Below, piece after piece: positions 55,180-63,818 of a stretch of DNA of 64,000 bases. Source of the DNA: Burkholderia pseudomultivorans (lineage in GTDB: Bacteria > Pseudomonadota > Gammaproteobacteria > Burkholderiales > Burkholderiaceae). The translations under genes and the position numbers were made by a program. Numbering within the stretch: the stretch's first letter is position 1; every line of letters starts with the position of its first letter. The notes under the pieces were generated by a model. It made no database searches and was not told where the DNA came from. It was given only the letters and a program-made list of their open reading frames with translations. The stretch covers positions 2,604,001-2,668,000 of the forward strand of contig NZ_CP013378.1 of NCBI RefSeq assembly GCF_001718415.1. The letters are read 5' to 3'.

Positions 55180-56999
55180 AGGCATCCGTCACGCGCTTGC
55201 CGATCGAGCACGAATCGATGCGGCCAACGGGTACGAACGAGCCGGCGTCGCGCGCGGCCGAATGCACGCCGGCCCGCACGTCGCCCGCCGAACAATGGAA
55301 CCGCGCCGCGCATGCGAACGTGGCCGCGATGACCTTCGGGCTGTCGCCCGTGTCGATGGCGCTGGCCATGCTCGACTGGGGCGCGCATCTGGCCGTGTCG
55401 CCCGGAAAATGCTACGAACTCGCGACGCAGGCGTGGCTGGCCGCTCTCGCGCCGGCCGCAAGCCGGGGCGAGAGCGCCACCGCCGACGACGCCGATACGC
55501 GCGGCCTGGCCGTGCACGCCGGGCATGCCGATCCGCGCTTCGCCGCGCCCGCGTGGTCCGGATGGCCGTTTTGCGCGTATCGCGACGGCTTCCTGTCGAT
55601 CCAGCGCTGGTGGCGCGACGCGACGCGCGGCGTGCCCGGCGTCGAGCGCCATCACGAGGAGCTAGTCGGATTCGCCGCGCGACAGTGGCTCGACGCGTGC
55701 TCGCCGGGCAATTTCCTGCCGACCAACCCGGTCGTGCTCGCCGCGACAATGCGCAGCGGCGGCGCGAATCTCGCGGCAGGCTTGCGCCACTGGTTGGACG
55801 ATGCGAGCGCATTGCTCGATCGCACGAGCGGCACGCGCGCCCGCGACACGCGCAGCTATCTGCCGGGGCGCGACGTGGCGATCACGCCGGGCCGCGTCGT
55901 ATGGCGCAACGCGCTGTGCGAGCTGCTGCAATACGATCCGACGACACCCGCCGTGGCACGCGAGCCGATCCTGATCGTGCCGTCGTGGATCATGAAGTAC
56001 TACATCCTCGATTTGCAGCCGCACGATTCGCTGATCCGCTTCCTGGTCGATGCCGGCTACACGGTGTTTGCCGTGTCCTGGCGCAATCCGGGCGCGGAGG
56101 CGCGCGATCTCGGGCTCGACGATTATCTGCACGACGGCTGCATGGCGGCGCTCGATGCCGTCCTGTCGATCTGCGGCGCAGCCGTCCACGCGGTCGGCTA
56201 CTGCCTCGGCGGCACGCTGCTGGCGATCGGCGCGGCGGCGCTCGCGGGCGACGGGCGGCAGCACGACGCATTGCGCTCGGTCACGTTGCTGGCCGCGCAG
56301 ACCGATTTCAGCGAACCGGGCGAACTCGGCCTGTTCATCGACGCGAGCGAACTGTCCGCGCTCGATGCGCTGATGTGGCGGCAGGGCTATCTGGACGGCG
56401 CGCAGATGTCCGCCGCATTCCAGCTGCTGAACGCGCGCGACCTGATCTGGTCGCGCATGATGAGCGAATACCTGCTCGGCACGCGCACCAAGCCGAACGA
56501 CCTGATGTCGTGGAACGAGGACACCACGCGCATGCCGTACCGGATGCACACGGAATACCTGACGCGGCTCTTCCTCGACAACGATCTCGCGGCCGGCCGC
56601 TACAGCGTCGACGGGCGGCCGGTCGCGCTGTCGGACATCGACGTGCCGACGTTCGTGGTCGGGACCGAACGCGATCACGTGTCGCCCTGGCGCTCCGTCT
56701 ACAAGCTGCATCTGCTGACGCACCACGCGCTGACGTTCGTGCTGACTTCCGGCGGCCACAATGCCGGCATCGTGTCCGAGCCCGGGCACCCCGGGCGCCA
56801 CTATCGCTGCGCGACGCGCGAGCCCGGCGCGCCTTACCGCAGCCGGCACGACTTCGTGCGCGAAACGCCGGCCGTCGACGGATCGTGGTGGACATGCTGG
56901 CGCGACTGGCTGCGCGCGCATTCGTCGGGCGACGTGTCGGCCCGCGTGCCGGCCGCCGGCTTCGGCGCGGCCCCCGGCACCTACGTGCTCGAGACATGA
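55176..56999 (+). CDS. phaC: Polyhydroxyalkanoate synthase (class I)
   Basis: 607-residue PHA polymerase linking hydroxyacyl-CoA into polymer. Family landmarks are 'SPGNFLPTNPVVLAATMRSGGANLAAGLRHWLDD', 'REPILIVPSWIMKYYILDLQPHDSLIRFLVDAGYTVFAVSWRNP', the lipase-box-like nucleophile 'AVGYCLGGTLLAIG' (Cys about residue 343), 'VPTFVVGTERDHVSPWRSVYKLH' (Asp) and 'TSGGHNAGIVSEPG' (His). The length and lack of a PhaE partner make it class I. Its ATG overlaps the phaB stop. It is probably an accessory synthase used at low oxygen, separate from the main pha cluster of the genome. Confidence 0.95.
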   Translation: MKASVTRLPIEHESMRPTGTNEPASRAAECTPARTSPAEQWNRAAHANVAAMTFGLSPVSMALAMLDWGAHLAVSPGKCYELATQAWLAALAPAASRGESATADDADTRGLAVHAGHADPRFAAPAWSGWPFCAYRDGFLSIQRWWRDATRGVPGVERHHEELVGFAARQWLDACSPGNFLPTNPVVLAATMRSGGANLAAGLRHWLDDASALLDRTSGTRARDTRSYLPGRDVAITPGRVVWRNALCELLQYDPTTPAVAREPILIVPSWIMKYYILDLQPHDSLIRFLVDAGYTVFAVSWRNPGAEARDLGLDDYLHDGCMAALDAVLSICGAAVHAVGYCLGGTLLAIGAAALAGDGRQHDALRSVTLLAAQTDFSEPGELGLFIDASELSALDALMWRQGYLDGAQMSAAFQLLNARDLIWSRMMSEYLLGTRTKPNDLMSWNEDTTRMPYRMHTEYLTRLFLDNDLAAGRYSVDGRPVALSDIDVPTFVVGTERDHVSPWRSVYKLHLLTHHALTFVLTSGGHNAGIVSEPGHPGRHYRCATREPGAPYRSRHDFVRETPAVDGSWWTCWRDWLRAHSSGDVSARVPAAGFGAAPGTYVLET

Positions 57000-58027
57000 A
57001 CATGAACCTGCATCCGGACGTGTCCGCCGGCGCATGCCTGCCCGGCCTGTTGCCGCGCGCGGACGGCGCACTGCCCGAGCTCATCGCGCGTGCGCGCCAT
57101 GCGCCGCCGCTGACGGTGGCCGTCGTGCATCCGTGCGACCCGGCCAGCCTCGTCGCGCTGGCCGCGATCGATGCGTCGCCGCTGGGCGCGGTGATCGAGC
57201 CGCTGATCGTGGCGCCGCGGGCGAAGGTGTCGCGCGTGGCGGACGAGGCCGGCGTCGATCTGGCGAAATGGACGATCGAGGACGTGCCGCACAGCCACGC
57301 GGCGGCGGCCCGCGCGGTGACGCTCGCGGCGTCGGGCCGCGCCGGCGCGCTGATGAAGGGCAGCCTGCACACCGACGAGTTGATGGGCGCGGTCGTCGCC
57401 GCGGAATCGGGCCTGCGCACCGACAAGCGCATGTCTCACTGTTTCCTGATCGAGGCGCCCGCGTATCCGCGCCCGTTCCTGCTGACCGACGCGGCCGTCA
57501 ATATCGCTCCGGATCTGGCCCGGAAGGCATCGATCACGCAGAACGCGATCGACGTCGCGCATGCGCTGGGCGTCGCGTGCCCGCGCGTGGCGGTGCTGTG
57601 CGCGGTCGAGACCGTGAATCCGGCGATGCGCTCGACGCTCGACGCGGCGGCACTGGCGAAGATGGCCGGGCGCGGGCAGATCACGGGCGCGATCGTCGAC
57701 GGCCCGCTCGCGTTCGACAACGCGATATCGCAGCGGGCCGCGCGCGAGAAGGGCATCGATTCGCCGGTTGCCGGCCGTGCCGACATCCTCGTCGTGCCCG
57801 ATATCGAAGCGGGCAACATGCTCGCGAAACAGCTCGAATACCTGGGCGGTGCCGCGAATGCGGGCGTCGTCGTGGGTGCGCGCGTGCCGATCGTGCTCAC
57901 GAGCCGCGCCGACGGCGTCGCCGTGCGCGTCGCCTCCTGTGCGCTCGCGGTGTTGCTGGCACAGGCACGGCGTGGCGCCGCTCCAATTCCTGAACAGGCC
58001 CCCCTTTCGATGGAGGAACAGCGATGA
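56996..58027 (+). CDS. pta: Phosphate acetyl/butyryltransferase
   Basis: 343-residue enzyme of the short PTA/PTB family that converts acyl-CoA + phosphate to acyl phosphate for acetate kinase. Marks are 'LTVAVVHPCDPASLVALAAI', 'RAGALMKGSLHTDELMGAVVAAESGLRTDKRMSHCFL', 'LTDAAVNIAPDLARKASITQNAIDVAHALGV', 'GAIVDGPLAFDNAIS' and 'VVPDIEAGNMLAKQLEYLGGAANAGVVVGA'. The start at 56996 overlaps the phaC stop (ATGA); ATG 57002 is equally possible. It overlaps the next gene by ATGA. Butyryl specificity cannot be excluded. Confidence 0.92.
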   Translation: MNMNLHPDVSAGACLPGLLPRADGALPELIARARHAPPLTVAVVHPCDPASLVALAAIDASPLGAVIEPLIVAPRAKVSRVADEAGVDLAKWTIEDVPHSHAAAARAVTLAASGRAGALMKGSLHTDELMGAVVAAESGLRTDKRMSHCFLIEAPAYPRPFLLTDAAVNIAPDLARKASITQNAIDVAHALGVACPRVAVLCAVETVNPAMRSTLDAAALAKMAGRGQITGAIVDGPLAFDNAISQRAAREKGIDSPVAGRADILVVPDIEAGNMLAKQLEYLGGAANAGVVVGARVPIVLTSRADGVAVRVASCALAVLLAQARRGAAPIPEQAPLSMEEQR

Positions 58028-59064
58028 AAGCACTTGTTTACCACGGCCCTGGGCGCAAGGCGCTCGAAGAGCGGCCCAAACCGGCACTGCAGTCGCCCAC
58101 CGATGCGATCGTCCGCGTGACGCGCACGACGATCTGCGGCACCGATCTGCACATCCTCAAGGGCGACGTCCCGACCTGCGAACCGGGCCGCATTCTCGGC
58201 CACGAAGGCGTGGGCATCGTCGAGCAGGTGGGCGCCGCGGTCGATTCGCTGAAACCGGGCGACCACGTGCTGATTTCGTGCATCTCGTCGTGCGGCCGCT
58301 GCGAGTATTGCCGCCGCGGGCTGTATTCGCATTGCACGACCGGCGGCTGGATACTCGGCAACCGGATCGACGGCACGCAGGCCGAGTTCGTGCGCATCCC
58401 GCACGCGCCGACCAGCCTGTACCGCATTCCGGCCGGCGCGGACGAGGACGCGCTCGTGATGCTGTCCGACATCCTGCCGACCGGATTCGAATGCGGCGTG
58501 CTGAACGGCAAGGTGCAGCCGGGCTGCTCGGTCGCGATCGTCGGGGCAGGGCCGATCGGGTTGGCCGCGTTGCTGACCGCGCAGTTCTATTCGCCCGCGC
58601 GGATCGTCATGATCGATCCGGACAGCAACCGCCTCGACATCGCGCGGCGCTTCGGCGCGACCGACTGCTTCGACGGGCGCGACGGCGACCCGGTGGCGGA
58701 CGTGATGAAGCTGACCGACGGCGTCGGCGTGGATTGCGCTATCGAAGCGGTCGGCATTCCGGCGACGTTCGAGATGTGCACGTCGCTCGTGGCGCCCGGC
58801 GGGGTTGTCGCGAACGTCGGCGTGCACGGCATCAAGGCCGACCTGCACCTCGAGAAGCTGTGGGATCGCAACATCGCGATCACGACGCGGCTCGTCGACA
58901 CGGTCAGCACGCCGATGCTGCTCAAGACCGTCGGCGCCGGGCGCCTCGATCCGGCCCGTCTGATCACGCACCGGTTCTCGCTCGACGACGTGGAGCGCGC
59001 TTACGACACGTTCGGGCGCGCCGCGCAAACCCATGCGTTGAAGGTCATCATCGGAGTCGGCTGA
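58024..59064 (+). CDS. Zinc-dependent alcohol dehydrogenase (second)
   Basis: 346-residue MDR dehydrogenase. Catalytic zinc: Cys in 'TTICGTDLHILKGDVP' and His-Glu in 'LGHEGVG'. Structural zinc: 'SSCGRCEYCRRGLYSHC'. Rossmann fold: 'VAIVGAGPIGLAALLTAQFYSPARIVMIDPDSNRLDIARRFGATD'. The sequence is of the Thr-dehydrogenase/secondary-alcohol type. It is the last gene of the phasin-phaB-phaC-pta operon, with an ATGA overlap to pta, so it is co-induced for NADH disposal. It differs clearly from the enzyme at 44656. Confidence 0.94.
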   Translation: MKALVYHGPGRKALEERPKPALQSPTDAIVRVTRTTICGTDLHILKGDVPTCEPGRILGHEGVGIVEQVGAAVDSLKPGDHVLISCISSCGRCEYCRRGLYSHCTTGGWILGNRIDGTQAEFVRIPHAPTSLYRIPAGADEDALVMLSDILPTGFECGVLNGKVQPGCSVAIVGAGPIGLAALLTAQFYSPARIVMIDPDSNRLDIARRFGATDCFDGRDGDPVADVMKLTDGVGVDCAIEAVGIPATFEMCTSLVAPGGVVANVGVHGIKADLHLEKLWDRNIAITTRLVDTVSTPMLLKTVGAGRLDPARLITHRFSLDDVERAYDTFGRAAQTHALKVIIGVG

Positions 59065-59134
59065 TTGCCGCCGCGCGCGTGACGGGGGCCGGCGAAGCCG
59101 CGTCTGCGCTTCCCGTGACGCGCAGCGGGCGTTT

Positions 59135-59153
59135 CGCCGGCGAATCGCCGGCG
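59135..59153. terminator. 8-bp inverted repeat in a convergent gap
   Basis: CGCCGGCG-AAT-CGCCGGCG between the end of the adh operon (59064) and the end of the convergent metallo-hydrolase gene (59161). There is no T-tract. It is a possible bidirectional terminator. Confidence 0.35.
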
Positions 59154-59160
59154 CTTCGGG

Positions 59161-60564
59161 TCACGTAGGCAGCGCGGCAGGCTCCTGCGTGTTGCCGGAT
59201 TCAACCGCGTCCAGATCGACGCACTGCTCGTAGGTCGGCACCTCGCACCGCCAGTGCAGGCGCTCCTCGATGCGTCGGCGCATCGCATCCGCGGCGGCGG
59301 GTTCGCCATGCGTGACGAACGTCCGCACGGGCGCGCACGGCATCGTGCCGAGCCACTTCAGGATCTCTTCGTAGTCGGCATGGGCCGACAGCGTCGTGAT
59401 CGACTCGACCTGCGCGCGCACGCGAACGTATTCGCCGTGAATCTTCAGCGTCGGCTCGTGCGCGGCCAGTGCCGCGCCGCGCGTGCCGGCGGCCTGGTAG
59501 CCGACCAGCGCGATCGTGTTGCGCGCATCCGGCGCGTAGCGGGCCAGGTGATGCAGCACGCGTCCGCCCGTCGCCATCCCGCTGCCGGCAATGATGACCA
59601 TCGGGCCGTGGTGTTCGGCAATCGCCTTCGACTGGTCGACCGACCGGATCATCGTTGCCGCATGGCCCAGCGCGTTCGCTTCGGAGACGGTCAGGCGGTG
59701 CTCGAGGATATGGTGGCGGTAGATTTCGGTCACGTCCGTCGCCATCGGGCTGTCGACGAACACCGGGACGCGCGCCATGCGGCCGGATGCCTTCAGCCGC
59801 GCGATGTAGTGCAGGATTTCCTGCGCGCGGCCGACGGTGAAGCAGGGCATCACGACGACGCCGCCACGCGCGAAGGTCTTGTCGAACATCTCGGCCAGTT
59901 CGTTCTCGGGATCCGACGCCGGATGCAGGCGGTCGCCGTATGTCGATTCGATGACCAAATAGTCGGCATGCGCGGGCGGGCGCGGCGGCTGCATGATCGG
60001 GTCGTGATACCGGCCGAGGTCGCCCGAGAACGCGAGCACCTTCTGATCCCAGTGCATCACCACGCTCGCCGCGCCGAGGATGTGCCCGGCCGGCAGCAGG
60101 CGGAACGACACGGCGCCGCCCAGCGCCGTGCATTCGTCGAACGCGACGGGCGTCAGCAGGCGCAGCGCGCGCTGCGCGTCGTCCAGCGTGTAGAGCGGTT
60201 GCGCCGGATGATGCTTCGAGTAACCGTGCCGGTTAGCGAAGTCGGCTTCCTCCTCCTGCAGCCGCGCGCTGTCGCGTAGCATGATGTCGCAGAGTTCGGC
60301 CGTGGCTGCTGTGCAGTACACCGGCCCGCGATAGCCTTCGCGCACCAGTACCGGGAGATACCCGGTGTGATCGATGTGCGCGTGCGTGAGCACGACGGCG
60401 TCCAGCGTGTCGGGGGCGAGCGGCAGCGTCCGCCAGTTGCGCAGCCGCAGGTTCTTCGTGCCCTGGAACAGGCCGCAATCGACCAGAACACGTCGACCGC
60501 CGTGCTCGACCAGATACTTCGAGCCGGTCACGGTTTCGGTCGCGCCGAGAAAAGTCAGTTTCAT
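59161..60564 (-). CDS. Beta-CASP metallo-beta-lactamase-fold RNA hydrolase
   Basis: 467 residues. The metal-binding loop is 'VVLTHAHIDHTGYLPVLVREGYRGPVYCT' (HxHxDH), with 'FRLLPAGHILGAASVVMHW' and 'LAFSGDLGRYHDPIMQPP' as later metal motifs. The beta-CASP region is 'YGDRLHPASDPENELAEMFDKTFARGGVVVMPCFTVGRAQEILHYIARL'. The C-terminal RMMBL part is 'TTLSAHADYEEILKWLGT'. This is the CPSF/Ysh1-like bacterial group (TTHA0252 type) that cleaves RNA. Near-perfect and perfect FNR boxes lie upstream, so RNA decay may change at low oxygen. The start at 60564 matches the family N-terminus 'MKLTFLGATETVTGSKYLVE'. Confidence 0.9.
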   Translation of the reverse strand: MKLTFLGATETVTGSKYLVEHGGRRVLVDCGLFQGTKNLRLRNWRTLPLAPDTLDAVVLTHAHIDHTGYLPVLVREGYRGPVYCTAATAELCDIMLRDSARLQEEEADFANRHGYSKHHPAQPLYTLDDAQRALRLLTPVAFDECTALGGAVSFRLLPAGHILGAASVVMHWDQKVLAFSGDLGRYHDPIMQPPRPPAHADYLVIESTYGDRLHPASDPENELAEMFDKTFARGGVVVMPCFTVGRAQEILHYIARLKASGRMARVPVFVDSPMATDVTEIYRHHILEHRLTVSEANALGHAATMIRSVDQSKAIAEHHGPMVIIAGSGMATGGRVLHHLARYAPDARNTIALVGYQAAGTRGAALAAHEPTLKIHGEYVRVRAQVESITTLSAHADYEEILKWLGTMPCAPVRTFVTHGEPAAADAMRRRIEERLHWRCEVPTYEQCVDLDAVESGNTQEPAALPT

Positions 60565-60628
60565 GGATTGTCTCACCGGGAGTCGACGGAACAGCAGGTC
60601 GATTACATCCCGAACGCGCGAACGGCGG

Positions 60629-60642
60629 TTGACCGAAATCAG
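60629..60642. promoter_or_regulatory. FNR/ANR-like box (9/10)
   Basis: TTGAC-CGAA-ATCAG, 64 bases from the metallo-hydrolase start (60564, minus). Confidence 0.6.
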
Positions 60643-60697
60643 GAATTGCGGAATCCTTGTGCCGCCGGCCGGGCGAGATTCCCAGGTGGCGCGCGGG

Positions 60698-60711
60698 TTG
60701 ACGAGGATCAA
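60698..60711. promoter_or_regulatory. FNR/ANR box (perfect)
   Basis: TTGAC-GAGG-ATCAA, 83 bases before the unknown protein at 60795 and 133 bases from the metallo-hydrolase start. Confidence 0.82.
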
Positions 60712-60794
60712 TCTTCGGCCCAGGACGCGGCAGGATAGTGATTCTGCGTGCGCGATGCGTATCGGCATCACGCGTCTTTCGGGATGAACCCATC

Positions 60795-61244
60795 ATGACG
60801 TTGATCGTGAATCTGGACGGTGCCGGGCAGCATTACCGGCTGTGCTTCGTCCGCTCGCCGTGGGCGTGGTTCACCTGCTTGCCGCTCGACGAACAGTGCG
60901 GCGAGCGCTGGACAGACGTGCCGTACCAGAATGCCGCGAAGCCGCCGTACAGCGATTCGCGCGCGCAATTGCTCCGGGTAGCGTTCGACGCGCCGAGTCT
61001 GTTGCCGCCCGAGGCCGGGCGGCACGGGCATGCGTGGAGCGTCCAGCAGATCAACCACGGCGCGGCGCCGTGGCTGCGCAGCGAGGATTTCGTCGATGCG
61101 TTGACGCTGACCGTGCCGGCCGGGGCCACGCTCGCCACGTTCGTCGAAAGGATCGAGGCTGCCGGCGGCACCGTCTACGGGCCGCTCGGCTGGGCGGAGT
61201 TACCGCCGTGGCAGCGGCCCGACGTCGTGCCGCAGACGGGCTAA
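60795..61244 (+). CDS. Unknown 149-residue protein under an FNR box
   Basis: Starts MTLIVNLDGAGQHYRLCFVR. Trp/Pro-rich segments follow: 'SPWAWFTCLPLDEQCGERW', 'HGHAWSVQQINHGAAPWLRSEDFVDALTLTVPAGATLATFVERI' and 'VYGPLGWAELPPWQRPDVV'. No signal peptide, membrane helix or known domain is seen. It is a single-gene unit with a perfect FNR box 83 bases upstream, at the right edge of the low-oxygen locus. The reading frame is convergent with the outer-membrane factor gene, 20 bases away. Confidence 0.75.
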   Translation: MTLIVNLDGAGQHYRLCFVRSPWAWFTCLPLDEQCGERWTDVPYQNAAKPPYSDSRAQLLRVAFDAPSLLPPEAGRHGHAWSVQQINHGAAPWLRSEDFVDALTLTVPAGATLATFVERIEAAGGTVYGPLGWAELPPWQRPDVVPQTG

Positions 61245-61264
61245 TGGTCCGTGAAGCGCGGTCG

Positions 61265-62755
61265 TCAGCCCGCGTCACCCCAGCCGCCGCCGAGCGCGAC
61301 GTAGAACGCGACCGTGTCCTGCAGGCGCTGCGCGACCGTCTGCAGCCAGGCAATCCGCGCCTGATGGTATTGCAGGTCGGCGACCAGCAACTGGACGTAG
61401 CCGGCGATCCCCGCGTCGTAACCGGCCTGCGTGAGCTTCAGTGCGTCACGCGCCGCGGCCATCGCGCGCGCCTGCGCATCGAGCGCCATCGCGTCGTTGG
61501 CAAGCGCGCGCAACGTGTCGGCCACCTGCGAGAACGCCGACAGAACGACCTGCCGATAGGCCGCATCGGCTTCGTCGTACGCATCCTGCGCGGCGCGCCG
61601 CCGGTTCAACAGCGTGCCGCCATGAAAGATCGGCGCAGTGAGTCCGGCGCCGACACTCCATGCGCGGCCGGCCGGCGCGAACAGTTTGCTGGCGACGACG
61701 CTGTCGAACCCGCCCGATGCTGACAGCGTGAGGTTCGGGTAGAGCGCGGCCGTCGCGACGCCGACCTGCGCGCTGGCCACGTGCAGCTGGGCTTCAGCCT
61801 GCAGGATGTCGGGGCGGCGACGCACCAGCGATGACGGTGCCGTGTCGGGCAGGCTGGCGGGCAGTTCGATCCCGTCGAGCGACAGGTCCGGCGTCCGCCA
61901 GTCGACCGGATAGCGCCCGGCCAGCAGCGCGAGCAGATCATCGGCCTGCGCGCGTTTCTGGTCGAGTGCGGGCAGCGCCGCCTCGAGCGACGCCCGCTGC
62001 GATTCCAGCGTCAGCACCGCGACGTAGGCCGCCGCGCCGGCCGTCACCTGCGCACCTGTCAGACGAATCTGCTCATCGAGCAGGCCGATCATTTCGCGCG
62101 TCGCCGCGGCTTCGTCGCGATAGGCCGCGCGCGCGACCATCGTATTGACGACGTTCGCGGTCAGCATCAGGTAGGCACCCGCCAGCGCTTGCCGTTGCGC
62201 ATCGACGTCGGCCGCGAGCGCTTCGACCTGGCGCTGTTCGCCGCCCCACAGGTCGAGCGTGTAGCTGACCGTCGCCGACAGCGTGAACAGGTTGAAGATC
62301 GACGCCGGCAACGCCTGGCCGGTGCGCAGCGGCCAGGCGCGCTGGCGCGACGCACCGGCCTGCGCATCCACCTGCGGAAAGAAGATCCCCTGGCCCGCCC
62401 GCAGCGCGTGCTCGCTGCGCCGCAGCGTCGCTTCGGCGAGATCGAGCGTCGGGCTGCCGGTCAGCGCTTCGGCGACGGTCGAGTCGATCGCGCGGCTGCC
62501 AAAGCGCGTCCACCAGTCGCGCGTGAGCGCCGCGTCCGTCGACAACGCCTGCGTCCGGCCATCGCCGCTCCAGGAGCCGGACGCCGCGCCCGGATCGTCG
62601 GGCGGCACGAAGCGCGCGACGCGCGGCGCGGGCGGCGGCACGAAGTTCGGCCCGACCGTGCATCCGGCGAGCAGCACGGCGACGGCCAGCGCGCCGGTTC
62701 CGCGGCGCAGGGCGGGCGCGCAACGGACCCCGTTATTTGCCTGCGACGTAGACAT
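61265..62755 (-). CDS. Outer-membrane efflux factor, NodT/OprM type
   Basis: 496-residue TolC-superfamily lipoprotein forming the outer-membrane duct of a tripartite exporter. The signal ends in the lipobox 'AVLLAGCTVGPNF', the NodT-type N-terminus. Two OEP repeats follow: 'TPTLDLAEATLRRSEHALRAGQGIFFPQVDAQAG' in the first half and 'RRPDILQAEAQLHVASAQVGVATAALYPNLTLSASGGF' in the second, close to the family consensus. The start at 62755 overlaps the adaptor gene by 23 bases; 62785 is an upstream alternative. It is in an operon with the HlyD-type adaptor and an ABC ATPase. Confidence 0.93.
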   Translation of the reverse strand: MSTSQANNGVRCAPALRRGTGALAVAVLLAGCTVGPNFVPPPAPRVARFVPPDDPGAASGSWSGDGRTQALSTDAALTRDWWTRFGSRAIDSTVAEALTGSPTLDLAEATLRRSEHALRAGQGIFFPQVDAQAGASRQRAWPLRTGQALPASIFNLFTLSATVSYTLDLWGGEQRQVEALAADVDAQRQALAGAYLMLTANVVNTMVARAAYRDEAAATREMIGLLDEQIRLTGAQVTAGAAAYVAVLTLESQRASLEAALPALDQKRAQADDLLALLAGRYPVDWRTPDLSLDGIELPASLPDTAPSSLVRRRPDILQAEAQLHVASAQVGVATAALYPNLTLSASGGFDSVVASKLFAPAGRAWSVGAGLTAPIFHGGTLLNRRRAAQDAYDEADAAYRQVVLSAFSQVADTLRALANDAMALDAQARAMAAARDALKLTQAGYDAGIAGYVQLLVADLQYHQARIAWLQTVAQRLQDTVAFYVALGGGWGDAG

Positions 62756-63818
62756 CGACGATCTGTCCGGGAAACAGCCGCACATTCCTGTTCGGCACGA
62801 TACGGAAAATGACCGGCAGCACGCGCACGTCGACGCGCTCGGTGCGCTGGTCGGACAGCTCGATCTTCGGTGTGACGTACGGCTGCACGCGCACGAACTG
62901 GAGATCGGCCTCGACCGACGTGCCGCGCACGAACATGTGTGCCTTCAACGCATGCAGGTCGGGTAGCTGGTGGATCAGGATTTCGTCGACGTAGCAGCGC
63001 ACCTGCAGGCGGTCGACCGGCGTGCCGAGCACCGCGGCCGGCGCGTTGCCCTGCGTGTAGGTGTCGTAGAGCCCCTGCGAGGTCAGGTAGGAGCCTACGG
63101 CCGCGTTCATCGCCAGGACGGTGCCATCCGCCGGCGCGCGCAGCGTGTAGCGGGCGAGCAGGGCCGCCGCCGCGTCGGCCGCGCGCCGCAGCGCGATGGC
63201 CTGCGCTTCCTGGTTGCGCACGTCGTAGCGCCACGCGCCGGCCTTGGTCAGACGATACTGTCGCGTCACGACGTCCAGGTTGGCCGCCGCGACGCGAACT
63301 GTGTTCGCGGCCGTGTCGAGCGCATCGCGGCTGACGGCTTTCGGATCGATGTCGTACGCGTGCCGCTGCTTGTCGTACTGATCCTGCGCGAGCTTCAGGC
63401 TCGCCTGCGCGGCTGCGGTCTGCGCACTGGCCACGTCGAGCACCTCGCGGCGCGGCTGCGCCTTCAGCTCGTCGAGCAGCGCGTCGGCCGCGTCGGCCTG
63501 TGCCGCAAGCTGGGCAGCGGTCGCGCGCTGCACCGAGTCGTCGATTGTCAGCAGCGCGTCGCCGGCCTTCACCGGATCGCCGTCGTGCACGAGGATGCGC
63601 GTCACCGCGCCCGAGACGTCCGGATAGACGTTCACGTTCGCGCCGGCCGGCTGCTCGCTCTCGACGATGCCGTTCGCATAGACGCCGCGTGCATACGGAT
63701 TGGCCGCCGGCTTGAATACCGGCGGCTGCGGCGGCTCCTGGCGGCTATAGACCCACGCGGCGACGACGCTTGCCAGGAAGCCGAGCACGGCCGCCACGAA
63801 CACGAGCCGGTGTTTCAT
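62733..63818 (-). CDS. HlyD-family periplasmic adaptor (membrane fusion protein)
   Basis: 361 residues. A single N-terminal anchor helix ('LVFVAAVLGFLASVVAAWVYS') leads to a biotinyl-lipoyl half-motif 'VNVYPDVSGAVTRILVHDGDPVKAGDALLTIDDSVQ'. An alpha-helical hairpin coiled coil (about residues 90-200) precedes the second half 'ALLARYTLRAPADGTVLAMNAAVGSYLTSQ'. It links the inner-membrane ABC transporter to the outer-membrane factor encoded next, whose start it overlaps. Its start overlaps the ATPase stop (63815-63818). Confidence 0.92.
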   Translation of the reverse strand: MKHRLVFVAAVLGFLASVVAAWVYSRQEPPQPPVFKPAANPYARGVYANGIVESEQPAGANVNVYPDVSGAVTRILVHDGDPVKAGDALLTIDDSVQRATAAQLAAQADAADALLDELKAQPRREVLDVASAQTAAAQASLKLAQDQYDKQRHAYDIDPKAVSRDALDTAANTVRVAAANLDVVTRQYRLTKAGAWRYDVRNQEAQAIALRRAADAAAALLARYTLRAPADGTVLAMNAAVGSYLTSQGLYDTYTQGNAPAAVLGTPVDRLQVRCYVDEILIHQLPDLHALKAHMFVRGTSVEADLQFVRVQPYVTPKIELSDQRTERVDVRVLPVIFRIVPNRNVRLFPGQIVDVYVAGK

